Source: JBLHLB01 sp047618505
Lineage (GTDB): Bacteria > Planctomycetota > UBA1135 > GCA-002686595
Reading direction: 5' to 3'
Assembly: GCA_047618505.1 (NCBI GenBank)
Contig: JBLHLB010000302.1
Location: forward strand, 1-5,266
Length of the DNA: 5,266 bases
The position numbers and the translations under genes are program-made. The notes beneath the pieces were generated by a model. It had not been told where the DNA came from and ran no database searches. It was given only the letters and a program-made list of their open reading frames with translations. Positions 1-5,266 of this stretch are shown here, one piece after another (position 1 is the stretch's first letter; every line of letters starts with the position of its first letter).

Positions 1-1463
1 TCACGATCTTCGAGGGGAACTTGCCCATTCGCTTCGGCTTCCAGGAGTTGTGTGAGGTACGGCAGGGCGAGCTTTTCGAGGTCTCTTGATTCGACCTCAC
101 GCAGCGTGCGACGGGCTTTTTCGAGCTTCCCCGTCATGATTTCGACTTCGCACAGCATGGCCCAGGCCTGCAAGCTACCCGGGAACACCTGAGTGGCCCT
201 CTGAAAGGCGTTCATGGCTTCGTCCCCATGGCCTTCTTTGGCCAGGGTGCTACCGTAAAGTAAGTTCGCCTCAAGACTAGCTTCACCGCGCACGAAGGCT
301 GCCTCGAGGGCTGCGATGACTGCGCTGTTCTGTCCGAGGGCCTCGAGCGCTTGGGCCCGCAGGAAGTGCGCCGTGGCGTGGCCCGGTTGAAGTTCGATGG
401 CTCGCTCACAATTCGCCAAGGCTTGCTCTGCCTCGCCACGACTCAAGCGTAACTGCGCGAGGGCAACCCGCGTGCGCGGATGATCAACCCGTGCAACACT
501 TGCGGTTAGGATCGACAGTGCCTCGTTGATCTGCCCCTGTGAGAGAAGAACGCGCACCATGAGCCCCTCGGCTCCCAGGTGCTCTTGATTCTCCCTATAG
601 AGCGGCTCGATGACCGCCCGTGCTTCCCCGACGCGACCTTCATTCAGGAGTGTGCGCGTGCGCGCCAGATCGGCCGCGAATCCTACGCGGTACTCGGCCA
701 GTTGCTGCACCCAAGGATCCACCTGGAAACAAACCGTGCCGCCGCTTGGTCGCTGCACGAGGGCCGCGGCCGCGGCTCGATCGCCCTGCCGACCTTTGAT
801 ACGGGCACTCAACTTCGTCAGATATCCGTCCTGAGGATGACGAATGAGAAGCACGTCCAGCAAGTTGGCCGCCAGCTCGACTTTGTTTTCCAAGAGAGCT
901 ACGCGAGCCAGGCCGACCTGCCCCGATGGATCTCGGGGGGCAAGTCGAAGCGCCTCTTCGAAGGCTGTCTTTGCTCCCTCCAGCTGGCCGAGGTCAAGTA
1001 GGGTGAGACCCATGCGCCAGCGGGTCGGGGCGTAGCCTGGGTCCCGTTCAACCGCGGCAGCAAAAGCCTGCGTGGCACCATCGAGCTCGCCCTGCTCGGC
1101 CAGCAGTCGACCTATGTGATGCCAGGGCCGAGGGTTCTCGGGGGCAAATTCAGTCGCCTGCCTCCACGCCACGAGGGCTGACGCGGTCAACTTCGATGCG
1201 TCCAGCGTGCCGGCGAATGCCAGCCGCAGGGGCACATCATCAGGCTTGAGTAGCACCTGATCGCGCAGATTCTTGATCACTCCCAGAGCGCCTTGGTCGA
1301 GGCCCTCGAGTTCCTGATCGCCCAGACTGGGGGGGGCGTTGGCGTTTCCTAGCTCTGCGTCGATGGTGCGATCACAGCCGGGCAAGATCCATGACAGGAG
1401 CAACAGCATGAGAGCCGGCGCACCGGAGGTACTAGGGCTGGACTTCGGCGTGACCCCCGGCAT
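1..1463 (-). CDS. TPR-repeat lipoprotein, 3' end outside window
   Basis: A continuous minus-strand frame gives at least 487 residues and runs off the window without a stop. From the ATG at 1463, residues 1-30 form a lipoprotein signal: Lys7, a hydrophobic run ALMLLLLSWI (17-26) and a lipobox-like LPGC with Cys30 as the probable lipidated residue. Helix-turn-helix TPR units follow at about 109-146, 143-180 and 179-212. A linker with the motif VDPWV lies around 248-252, and a second TPR block spans about 288-460 (for example ANCERAIELQPG near 350 and AMNAFQRATQVFPG near 415). TPR arrays usually hold protein partners, so a periplasmic or membrane-anchored scaffold is likely; no enzyme domain is visible. 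The gene is divergent from the sulfatase. The start is uncertain: ATGs at 1604, 1514 and 1409 are in the same frame and none has a strong Shine-Dalgarno. I chose 1463 because it gives a normal signal peptide. Frame and family are secure; role is not. Confidence 0.85.
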   Translation of the reverse strand, partial: MPGVTPKSSPSTSGAPALMLLLLSWILPGCDRTIDAELGNANAPPSLGDQELEGLDQGALGVIKNLRDQVLLKPDDVPLRLAFAGTLDASKLTASALVAWRQATEFAPENPRPWHHIGRLLAEQGELDGATQAFAAAVERDPGYAPTRWRMGLTLLDLGQLEGAKTAFEEALRLAPRDPSGQVGLARVALLENKVELAANLLDVLLIRHPQDGYLTKLSARIKGRQGDRAAAAALVQRPSGGTVCFQVDPWVQQLAEYRVGFAADLARTRTLLNEGRVGEARAVIEPLYRENQEHLGAEGLMVRVLLSQGQINEALSILTASVARVDHPRTRVALAQLRLSRGEAEQALANCERAIELQPGHATAHFLRAQALEALGQNSAVIAALEAAFVRGEASLEANLLYGSTLAKEGHGDEAMNAFQRATQVFPGSLQAWAMLCEVEIMTGKLEKARRTLREVESRDLEKLALPYLTQLLEAEANGQVPLEDR

Positions 1464-1657
1464 GGAGCTCAGCCGGTAGTCGGTGCACCTCGTTGTCCTC
1501 GGGAACTCCTGCATAGTCGCGTCACTGTCGGTGAGCCAAGCGGTCTTAACCCCGTATCCTACGGACCCCAAAAAGGGGGGCGGTTGCCCTGGTACTTCGT
1601 TCATTAGCGGTTGTAAAGCGAACGCAAGTCCCTACGCCGTAGAGTAGCTGCAACTAG

Positions 1658-1687
1658 ATCATACCCCGGCGGCCACAGCAGGTACAA
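1658..1687 (-). promoter_or_regulatory. Possible sigma70-like promoter toward the TPR gene
   Basis: On the minus strand TTGTAC (1687-1682) and TATGAT (1663-1658) are separated by 18 bases. TATGAT matches the -10 consensus at five of six positions; the -35 match is only three of six. Transcription would start near 1650 and leave a leader of nearly 190 bases before the chosen start. It lies inside repeat copy 1, and the -10 is not kept in copy 2. One chance match of this quality in 500 bases is not surprising. Confidence 0.25.
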
Positions 1688-1864
1688 ACTGATGAAAGGA
1701 CCCAAGCGGAGAGCAGCTTGCTCAACGAGGAGTGTCGGGTCCATGCCCAGCAAGACCAGGGCAAAGTGTCCTGTACGGCTTCTCCAAATTGAATTGAGGG
1801 AGGCCGCGCCAGTCTTTCTTCAAGGAGTCCCGCGCTTCCTCCAGGCGGACGTGTCGCTTGGTGC

Positions 1865-1893
1865 TTGTGCGACATTGGAGAGCTTCGTATCAC
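1865..1893 (+). promoter_or_regulatory. Possible promoter of the sulfatase gene, conserved in copy 2
   Basis: TTGTGC (1865-1870) and TATCAC (1888-1893) are 17 bases apart, the optimal sigma70 spacing. Both hexamers and the spacing recur exactly at 4946-4974 while much of the spacer has changed. TATCAC matches four of six -10 bases; TTGTGC only three of six -35 bases. Transcription would begin near 1900, too close to the Shine-Dalgarno at 1899 for the ATG at 1914 but acceptable for the sulfatase ATG at 1955. The conservation could instead reflect an old reading frame. Confidence 0.32.
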
Positions 1894-1898
1894 AGAAC

Positions 1899-1905
1899 GG
1901 TGGAG
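1899..1905 (+). promoter_or_regulatory. Shine-Dalgarno GGTGGAG before the upstream ORF
   Basis: GGTGGAG lies 8 bases before the ATG at 1914. The same heptamer with the same 8-base spacing stands before the ATG at 4995 in repeat copy 2, so sequence and distance are both conserved. Confidence 0.45.
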
Positions 1906-1913
1906 ACCGCGGA

Positions 1914-1967
1914 ATGGCCTGCGTAGCAACAACAGAGAAGGGGAGCACCGTAGAATGGTTCGCGTAA
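1914..1967 (+). CDS. Possible 17-residue upstream ORF overlapping the sulfatase start
   Basis: The ATG at 1914 opens a frame of 17 codons, MACVATTEKGSTVEWFA, ending in TAA at 1965-1967. It overlaps the sulfatase ATG at 1955 by 13 bases in another frame, an arrangement that would allow translational coupling. Its N-terminus resembles both the sulfatase leader (MVRVTTTGKEST) and the frame at 4995 (MGRVATSDEGSS). The pattern MxxV(A/T)T is shared, with conservative changes such as E/D and T/S. The likely origin is a 41-base tandem duplication of the initiation region. The frame is also open upstream to 1692, so this may be the tail of a longer or decayed ORF. Product function is unknown, and translation is not proven. 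Confidence 0.3.
   Translation: MACVATTEKGSTVEWFA
1938..1945 (+). promoter_or_regulatory. Shine-Dalgarno that sets the sulfatase start at 1955
   Basis: AAGGGGAG ends 9 bases before the ATG at 1955. It is the best ribosome-binding site near the start of this gene. The longer TTG start at 1865 and the internal ATG at 2006 have nothing comparable. It lies inside the upstream ORF at 1914-1967. Confidence 0.6.
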
Positions 1968-4570
1968 CAACAACCGGTAAAGAAAGCACCTGGCGCCGTC
2001 TGCCGATGTGCTCGCTGATCGCCCTCCTGCTGGCCTCTTCGCTCTGCGCTCAGGGTCGTCCGAATATCCTTTGGATCACCAGCGAGGACAACGGGCCGCA
2101 CCTGGGTTGCTATGGCGACTTGGATGCAGATACGCCGCACCTAGACGCCCTTAGCGAGCGCGGACTGCGATTTGAGCGCTGCTGGTCGAACGCCCCTGTG
2201 TGTGCCCCTGCGCGCACGACGATCATCACCGGCATGTACGCCACAAGTTTGGGGGCGGAACACATGCGAAGCATGGTGCCTCTGCCAGCAGATGTACGAC
2301 TCTTTCCCGCCTACCTGCGTGAAGCAGGCTACTACTGCACGAACCGCTCCAAGGAGGACTACAACGTACCCAAGCGGGGTGACGAGTGGGATGAATCGGG
2401 GAAGAAGGCCCACTGGCGTAATCGGGCGAAGGGCCAGCCATTTTTCTCAGTGATCAATCTCACAGTGACGCACGAGGCCCAAGTTCGCAAGCGCCCGCAC
2501 ACGCTCACCCATTCCCCAGATGGGATCCGCGTGCCCGGCTATCACCCCGATGACCCGATCGTGCGCCGCGACTGGGCGCAGTATCACGATAAGATGACGG
2601 AGATGGATCGCCAGGTCGGGCGAGTGCTCAGTGACCTTGAGCAGGACGGGCTCGCTGATGACACGATTGTCTTCTACTTTGGGGATCACGGACCGGGCCT
2701 GCCGCGCTGCAAGCGTTGGCCCTACGACTCGGGCTTGCGTGTTCCGCTGATCGTGCACGTGCCGGATCGCTTTCGATCCCTCGCGCCGGAAGGCTACGGC
2801 GCAGGTGAGTCATCGCGCCGCTTGGTTTCTTTCGTCGACCTAGCCCCAACCGTGCTTGGTTTGGCCGGTGTGGAAGTTCCCGGGCACATGCAAGGCTCGG
2901 CCTTTGCAGGGGACCACGTGGGTCAAGCTCCAACGCACCTCTTTGGTTATCGTGGGCGGATGGATGAGCGCATCGACCTCGTGCGCTCGGTTACCGACGG
3001 CCGCTGGGTGTACATTCGGAACTTCATGCCACATAGGATTCAGGGCGCGCACCTGGCCTATATGTTCCAAACGCCGACGACACGGCGCTGGAAAGAACTG
3101 TATGACGCCGGCGAACTCAAGCATCCTGCGCAGCGGCGCTTCTGGGAGCCGAAGCCTATGGAGGAGCTCTTCGACCTAGGTCGCGACCCCGATGAGACTG
3201 TTGATCTGGCACTGGTCGAGGGCGAGACGCGTGCAGCCCTGGACCTGCTCCGTGCTGCGCTGTACGCCCACATGCTCGAGACTCGCGACCTCGGACTCCT
3301 CCCGGAGAGCGAGCTTCTCAGTCGCGCACGGGGAGGTGCGCCCCGTGACATAGATACATACCCCCTCGCGGAGCTACTCGAAGTCGTCAACTCTCCACAG
3401 GATCAACTTTCCCGATGGCTCGAGCATGAAGACGCGGCCATCCGAACTTGGGCAGTGATTGGATTGATGCGAGGTACGGAGAATGGGGCACAGCAGTGGA
3501 CCCCTTTGTACCAATCTCACCTCGATGATCCCTCTCCAGCTGTGCGCATCGCTGCAGCCGAGGCGCTTGCTGTGCAAGGTGTCGGCGGGAGCGCTCAGGC
3601 AGCACGCTCCACGCTAATCGATCTGGCCAACCTCACAGAGTTCGGGTTGGCTGAAGCTGTTGCGGCTCTAAACGCCCTCGATGCTCTCCCCGAGCTTTCG
3701 TCCGATGACGTGGAGCGGCTTGCCAACTTGCCGACCAAGTTTCAGTCCGTCCCTGGCCGACTCGCGAACTACGTCCCGCGCTTGATTGAGCATATACTCG
3801 CCCGCCACCCTCCCGCCCGGGTGGAGCGTGTCTATAAAACCATCGGCGAATTGGAGCTTTCCCTATTCGTTCACCATCCGAAGGGCCCCGCGCCGAGCAA
3901 GGGCTGGGGAGCGGTTGTGTTCTTCCACGGCGGGGGCTGGAACGGTGGAAATCCGAACCAATTCTTCGATCAGTCCGAGCACCTCGCGCGCCGTGGAATT
4001 GTCGCGATCTCCGTCACGTACCGCCTCAGCCAGCGACATGGCGCGACCCCGGACCAATGCGTTGCCGACGGCAAGAGTGCGCTGCGCTGGGTGCGCGCCC
4101 ATGCGAAGGAACTCAGCATCGACCCGAATCGCATCGCAGCGGGCGGCGGTTCTGCTGGAGGGCAGATAGCGGCCGCTGTCGCAACCACCGAGGGTTTCGA
4201 TGACGAACCCGAATCCCTTGTCTCTTGCCGACCGAACGCACTTGTCCTCTTCAATCCCGTGTTCGATAACGGTCCCGGTGGTTGGGGACACTCGCGGGTT
4301 GAGCAATACTGGGAGGCCTTCTCGCCGCTTCACAACATCTCCGCTGCAACGCCTCCCTCCCTCGTGATGCTAGGGTGCGAGGACACCCTCGTGCCGATCG
4401 AAACAGCACAGAAGTGGAAGGCTCGAATGGAAGAGGTTGGAGGAAGCTGTCTCTTGGAACTGTACGAGGGTCAACCCCATGGGTTTTTCAATCGCGCCCA
4501 CAGTGCGCAAATGTACACAGCGACGGTTGCCGCGATGGACGCGTTTCTTGATTCCCTCGGCTGGCTCTAG
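1955..4570 (+). CDS. Secreted sulfatase-HEAT-esterase fusion (SGSH-like sulfatase + alpha/beta hydrolase)
   Basis: Predicted exported bifunctional carbohydrate enzyme of 871 residues. Residues 1-33 form a signal peptide: RR at 14-15, a hydrophobic run LIALLLASSL and probable cleavage near Ala32. Sulfatase domain, about 35-455: Asp45 in SEDN as metal ligand, Cys83 in CAPAR (83-87) as the residue converted to formylglycine, ITG at 91-93, GDHG with Asp244 and His245, Lys253, and a C-terminal ELFDLGRDPDE stretch near 404-414. The layout resembles heparan N-sulfatase-like sulfatases of planctomycetes. Residues about 465-615 hold HEAT-like helices (AVRIAAAEALA) ending in YVPRLIEHIL. Residues about 622-871 form an alpha/beta hydrolase: oxyanion loop HGGG (658-661), nucleophile Ser733 in GGSAGG, Asp810 and His842 in QPHGFF, a complete triad typical of acyl or acetyl-xylan-type esterases. 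It could desulfate and deacylate one sulfated polysaccharide; the substrate is unknown. The start is set by the Shine-Dalgarno at 1938-1945; ATG 2006 (MCSLIALLL) is an alternative that keeps the signal peptide. A required formylglycine-generating enzyme is not in the window. Confidence 0.93.
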   Translation: MVRVTTTGKESTWRRLPMCSLIALLLASSLCAQGRPNILWITSEDNGPHLGCYGDLDADTPHLDALSERGLRFERCWSNAPVCAPARTTIITGMYATSLGAEHMRSMVPLPADVRLFPAYLREAGYYCTNRSKEDYNVPKRGDEWDESGKKAHWRNRAKGQPFFSVINLTVTHEAQVRKRPHTLTHSPDGIRVPGYHPDDPIVRRDWAQYHDKMTEMDRQVGRVLSDLEQDGLADDTIVFYFGDHGPGLPRCKRWPYDSGLRVPLIVHVPDRFRSLAPEGYGAGESSRRLVSFVDLAPTVLGLAGVEVPGHMQGSAFAGDHVGQAPTHLFGYRGRMDERIDLVRSVTDGRWVYIRNFMPHRIQGAHLAYMFQTPTTRRWKELYDAGELKHPAQRRFWEPKPMEELFDLGRDPDETVDLALVEGETRAALDLLRAALYAHMLETRDLGLLPESELLSRARGGAPRDIDTYPLAELLEVVNSPQDQLSRWLEHEDAAIRTWAVIGLMRGTENGAQQWTPLYQSHLDDPSPAVRIAAAEALAVQGVGGSAQAARSTLIDLANLTEFGLAEAVAALNALDALPELSSDDVERLANLPTKFQSVPGRLANYVPRLIEHILARHPPARVERVYKTIGELELSLFVHHPKGPAPSKGWGAVVFFHGGGWNGGNPNQFFDQSEHLARRGIVAISVTYRLSQRHGATPDQCVADGKSALRWVRAHAKELSIDPNRIAAGGGSAGGQIAAAVATTEGFDDEPESLVSCRPNALVLFNPVFDNGPGGWGHSRVEQYWEAFSPLHNISAATPPSLVMLGCEDTLVPIETAQKWKARMEEVGGSCLLELYEGQPHGFFNRAHSAQMYTATVAAMDAFLDSLGWL

Positions 4571-4913
4571 TGCCCAGACTATTCTCTGTGAACCCTCAAG
4601 GGTACCTCGTTCCTCGCCCGTGGTCGATCGTGCATGAGTCCCTGCATTGCTGAGTCGTTGCGACGAGACCTAGCCCCATAAACCACAGCAGGCGTCAATT
4701 GCAACAGGGATCCGATTGGAGAGCGGCGTGCCCCAACGCAGAGTCTGGATTCCACTGAAGCCGTAATGGGGACAACACCGTGCCGCACGGCTTTGCTAGA
4801 GAGGTTTGCCTTGCGGCCGGGATTCTTCGATGGGGCGCAGGGCTTTGGGGAGGAACCACACTGGCGACGCAGGCCGGCCTGGCTACAAAACACCAACTCA
4901 TTTGAACGGTCAT

Positions 4914-4929
4914 TAGGGCCGGGGCCCTA
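4914..4929. other. Perfect 16-base palindromic hairpin in copy 2
   Basis: TAGGGCC (4914-4920), GG, GGCCCTA (4923-4929) forms a 7-base-pair stem, or 6 pairs with a 4-base loop. It lies in the roughly 69 bases that copy 1 lacks, 16 bases before TTGTGC. No T-tract follows, so an intrinsic terminator is unlikely; a protein-binding operator or an RNA hairpin are options. Confidence 0.45.
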
Positions 4930-4945
4930 GGTGCACCATCGATTC

Positions 4946-4974
4946 TTGTGCAAACTCTGGCCTCTTCGTATCAC
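4946..4974 (+). promoter_or_regulatory. Possible promoter of the PAS gene, matching copy 1
   Basis: TTGTGC (4946-4951) and TATCAC (4969-4974), 17 bases apart, repeat exactly the pair at 1865-1893. The predicted start of transcription near 4981 would fall on the Shine-Dalgarno at 4980-4986, which weakens the promoter reading for this copy. Confidence 0.3.
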
Positions 4975-4979
4975 GGATC

Positions 4980-4986
4980 GGTGGAG
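4980..4986 (+). promoter_or_regulatory. Shine-Dalgarno GGTGGAG before the PAS-gene ATG
   Basis: GGTGGAG lies 8 bases before the ATG at 4995, identical in sequence and spacing to the site at 1899-1905. It supports 4995 as a real translation start. Confidence 0.5.
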
Positions 4987-4994
4987 AGCTAAAA

Positions 4995-5266
4995 ATGGGT
5001 CGTGTAGCAACATCGGATGAAGGGAGTAGTCAAGGAGACCGCTCGAGCGCGAAAGAATCGCTCTCTGCCGGGGCTGGCATGGAAGCAGTCGTCGCTCGCT
5101 AGACCGGGCTCTTCGAGTTTTCCCCAGTGGCGTACTTCACGCTGCTACGCGACGGCGAGATTACCCAGGCAAATCGAGCAGGCGCAGAACTCTTGACAGG
5201 CAGCCACAGTCAATTGAAAGGCGAGTGCCTTGGCGACGATGTCTCCGAGTCTTTTCGGCCAGTCTT
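4995..5266 (+). CDS. PAS-domain protein, 5' part, with in-frame amber codon at 5100-5102
   Basis: The ATG at 4995 starts a frame of 35 codons (MGRVATSDEGSS... ending EAVVAR) and then meets TAG at 5100-5102. The same frame is open from 5103 to the window end and encodes a recognisable PAS-domain start: LFEFSPVAYFTLLRDGEITQ followed by ANRAGAELLTG. PAS domains are sensory modules, usually in histidine kinases or diguanylate cyclases; the output domain lies outside the window. After the amber codon there is no ATG in this frame; the first alternative start is GTG at 5127, inside the PAS domain. The amber may be a nonsense mutation making a pseudogene (one base from CAG, Gln), a sequencing error, or a sign that 4995 starts a separate short peptide. 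The N-terminus lies within repeat copy 2, so it shares initiation signals with the sulfatase gene. PAS identity is likely; gene integrity is doubtful. Confidence 0.6.

Larger units (their letters stand above)
1591..1990 (+). repeat. Intergenic direct repeat, copy 1 (upstream of sulfatase)
   Basis: This stretch aligns to 4601-5036 in the same orientation at roughly 60% identity. The first 92 bases (1591-1682 against 4601-4692) align without a gap, with 58 matches by hand count. Shared landmarks are GGTAC at 1591, AGTCCCT at 1627, CCACAGCAGG at 1673, GGAGAGC at 1708, ACGGCTT at 1775, TTGTGC at 1865, CTTCGTATCAC at 1883, GGTGGAG at 1899 and ATGG at 1914. The similarity then enters the first codons of the sulfatase gene. 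No recognisable gene, tRNA or transposase lies inside. It could be a dispersed repeat, a conserved regulatory leader or a remnant of an old coding sequence. The left edge is taken where similarity begins; the right edge is less certain. The remaining 127 bases of this gene-free stretch (1464-1590) hold only short hairpins near 1552-1576. Confidence 0.72.
1899..1990 (+). repeat. Tandem duplication of an SD-ATG module, 41-base period
   Basis: ATGG at 1914 and ATGG at 1955 begin two adjacent copies of the same sequence. Over the first 36 bases 26 match, mostly with transition differences, and the copies share GCGTA, CAACAAC and AGCACC. The bases before each ATG also correspond (ACCGCGGA against ACCGTAGA), preceded by GGTGGAG or AGGGGAG. 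Because 41 is not a multiple of three, the two ATGs lie in different frames. Confidence 0.6.
4601..5036 (+). repeat. Intergenic direct repeat, copy 2 (upstream of PAS gene)
   Basis: Diverged direct copy of 1591-1990, beginning 30 bases after the sulfatase stop codon. Landmarks: GGTAC at 4601, AGTCCCT at 4637, CCACAGCAGG at 4683, GGAGAGC at 4718, ACGGCTT at 4787, TTGTGC at 4946, CTTCGTATCAC at 4964, GGTGGAG at 4980 and ATGG at 4995. The CTTCG-to-ATG distance is 31 bases in both copies. Copy 2 is longer because of about 69 extra bases around 4870-4938, which include a perfect palindrome at 4914-4929. Together with 4571-4600 it fills the gap between sulfatase and PAS gene; in those 30 bases I see only the left part of a short inverted repeat, ACCCT/AGGGT at 4592-4603, too weak to call a terminator. 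Confidence 0.72.

Noticed and set aside
579..1001. Plus-strand 140-codon open frame
   Set aside because: It lies antisense to the TPR lipoprotein gene, whose minus-strand frame is continuous and has clear TPR sequence; this is a shadow frame.
1865..1954. Longer sulfatase N-terminus from TTG at 1865
   Set aside because: It would put 30 extra residues before an already complete signal peptide, uses a TTG without a Shine-Dalgarno, and overlaps the conserved intergenic repeat in a frame not kept in copy 2.
2083..2240. Inactive sulfatase because CAPAR lacks the Ser of CxPSR
   Set aside because: The minimal formylglycine motif C-x-P-x-R is intact, and CAPAR is, as far as I know, common in this bacterial sulfatase group.
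4579..4896. Minus-strand 105-codon open frame between the sulfatase and PAS genes
   Set aside because: No recognised domain and no clear ribosome-binding site. The matching minus-strand frame in repeat copy 1 has little protein similarity, so the DNA similarity alone explains it.
4683..4930. Group II intron domain V in the repeat (AGCCGT ... ACGGCTT hairpin)
   Set aside because: The hairpin has only a loose resemblance; there is no intron 5' end consensus, no reverse transcriptase frame, and the stem is not kept in copy 1.
1591..5036. Integron cassette array with attC sites
   Set aside because: The repeats are about 400 bases and carry initiation signals. I see no paired R/L core sites of the attC type and no integrase, so only the repeat-gene layout is similar.
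1..5266. CRISPR array, tRNA, rRNA, transposase
   Set aside because: No short regularly spaced repeats, cloverleaf arms, rRNA signatures or DDE-type transposase frames were seen on either strand.

Overview
The window looks like part of a GC-rich chromosome from a member of the Planctomycetota/PVC group. The case rests on the large sulfatase of the CAPAR / SEDN / GDHG type that is abundant in those bacteria, a TPR lipoprotein with an internal DPW motif of a style I associate with the same group, and a PAS-type sensor. This is an inference from gene style; no rRNA or other phylogenetic marker is present.

Layout. (1) Positions 1-1463, minus strand: a long TPR lipoprotein gene whose 3' end lies outside the window. 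(2) Positions 1464-1954: a divergent intergenic region. (3) Positions 1955-4570, plus strand: one 871-residue secreted protein joining a formylglycine-type sulfatase, a HEAT-like helical stretch and a C-terminal alpha/beta-hydrolase esterase. (4) Positions 4571-4994: a second intergenic region. (5) Positions 4995-5266, plus strand: the start of a PAS-domain protein, cut by the window end and carrying an in-frame amber codon just before the PAS domain.

The most notable observation is that the two intergenic regions are diverged direct copies of each other, about 60% identical by hand alignment. Copy 1 is about 1591-1990 and copy 2 about 4601-5036. The similarity runs through shared landmarks in the same order: GGTAC, AGTCCCT, CCACAGCAGG, ACGGCTT, TTGTGC-N17-TATCAC, GGTGGAG and an ATG. 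It continues into the first codons of two otherwise unrelated genes. The sulfatase gene therefore sits in a repeat-gene-repeat-gene arrangement, each repeat ending on a start codon. In copy 1 the Shine-Dalgarno/ATG module is duplicated in tandem with a 41-base period. This creates a 17-codon upstream reading frame whose stop overlaps the sulfatase start.

Function. The sulfatase-esterase is predicted to be exported and could remove sulfate and acyl groups from the same polysaccharide. The TPR lipoprotein and the PAS protein share no obvious pathway with it. The repeat family, not a shared pathway, is what links the sulfatase gene to the PAS gene.
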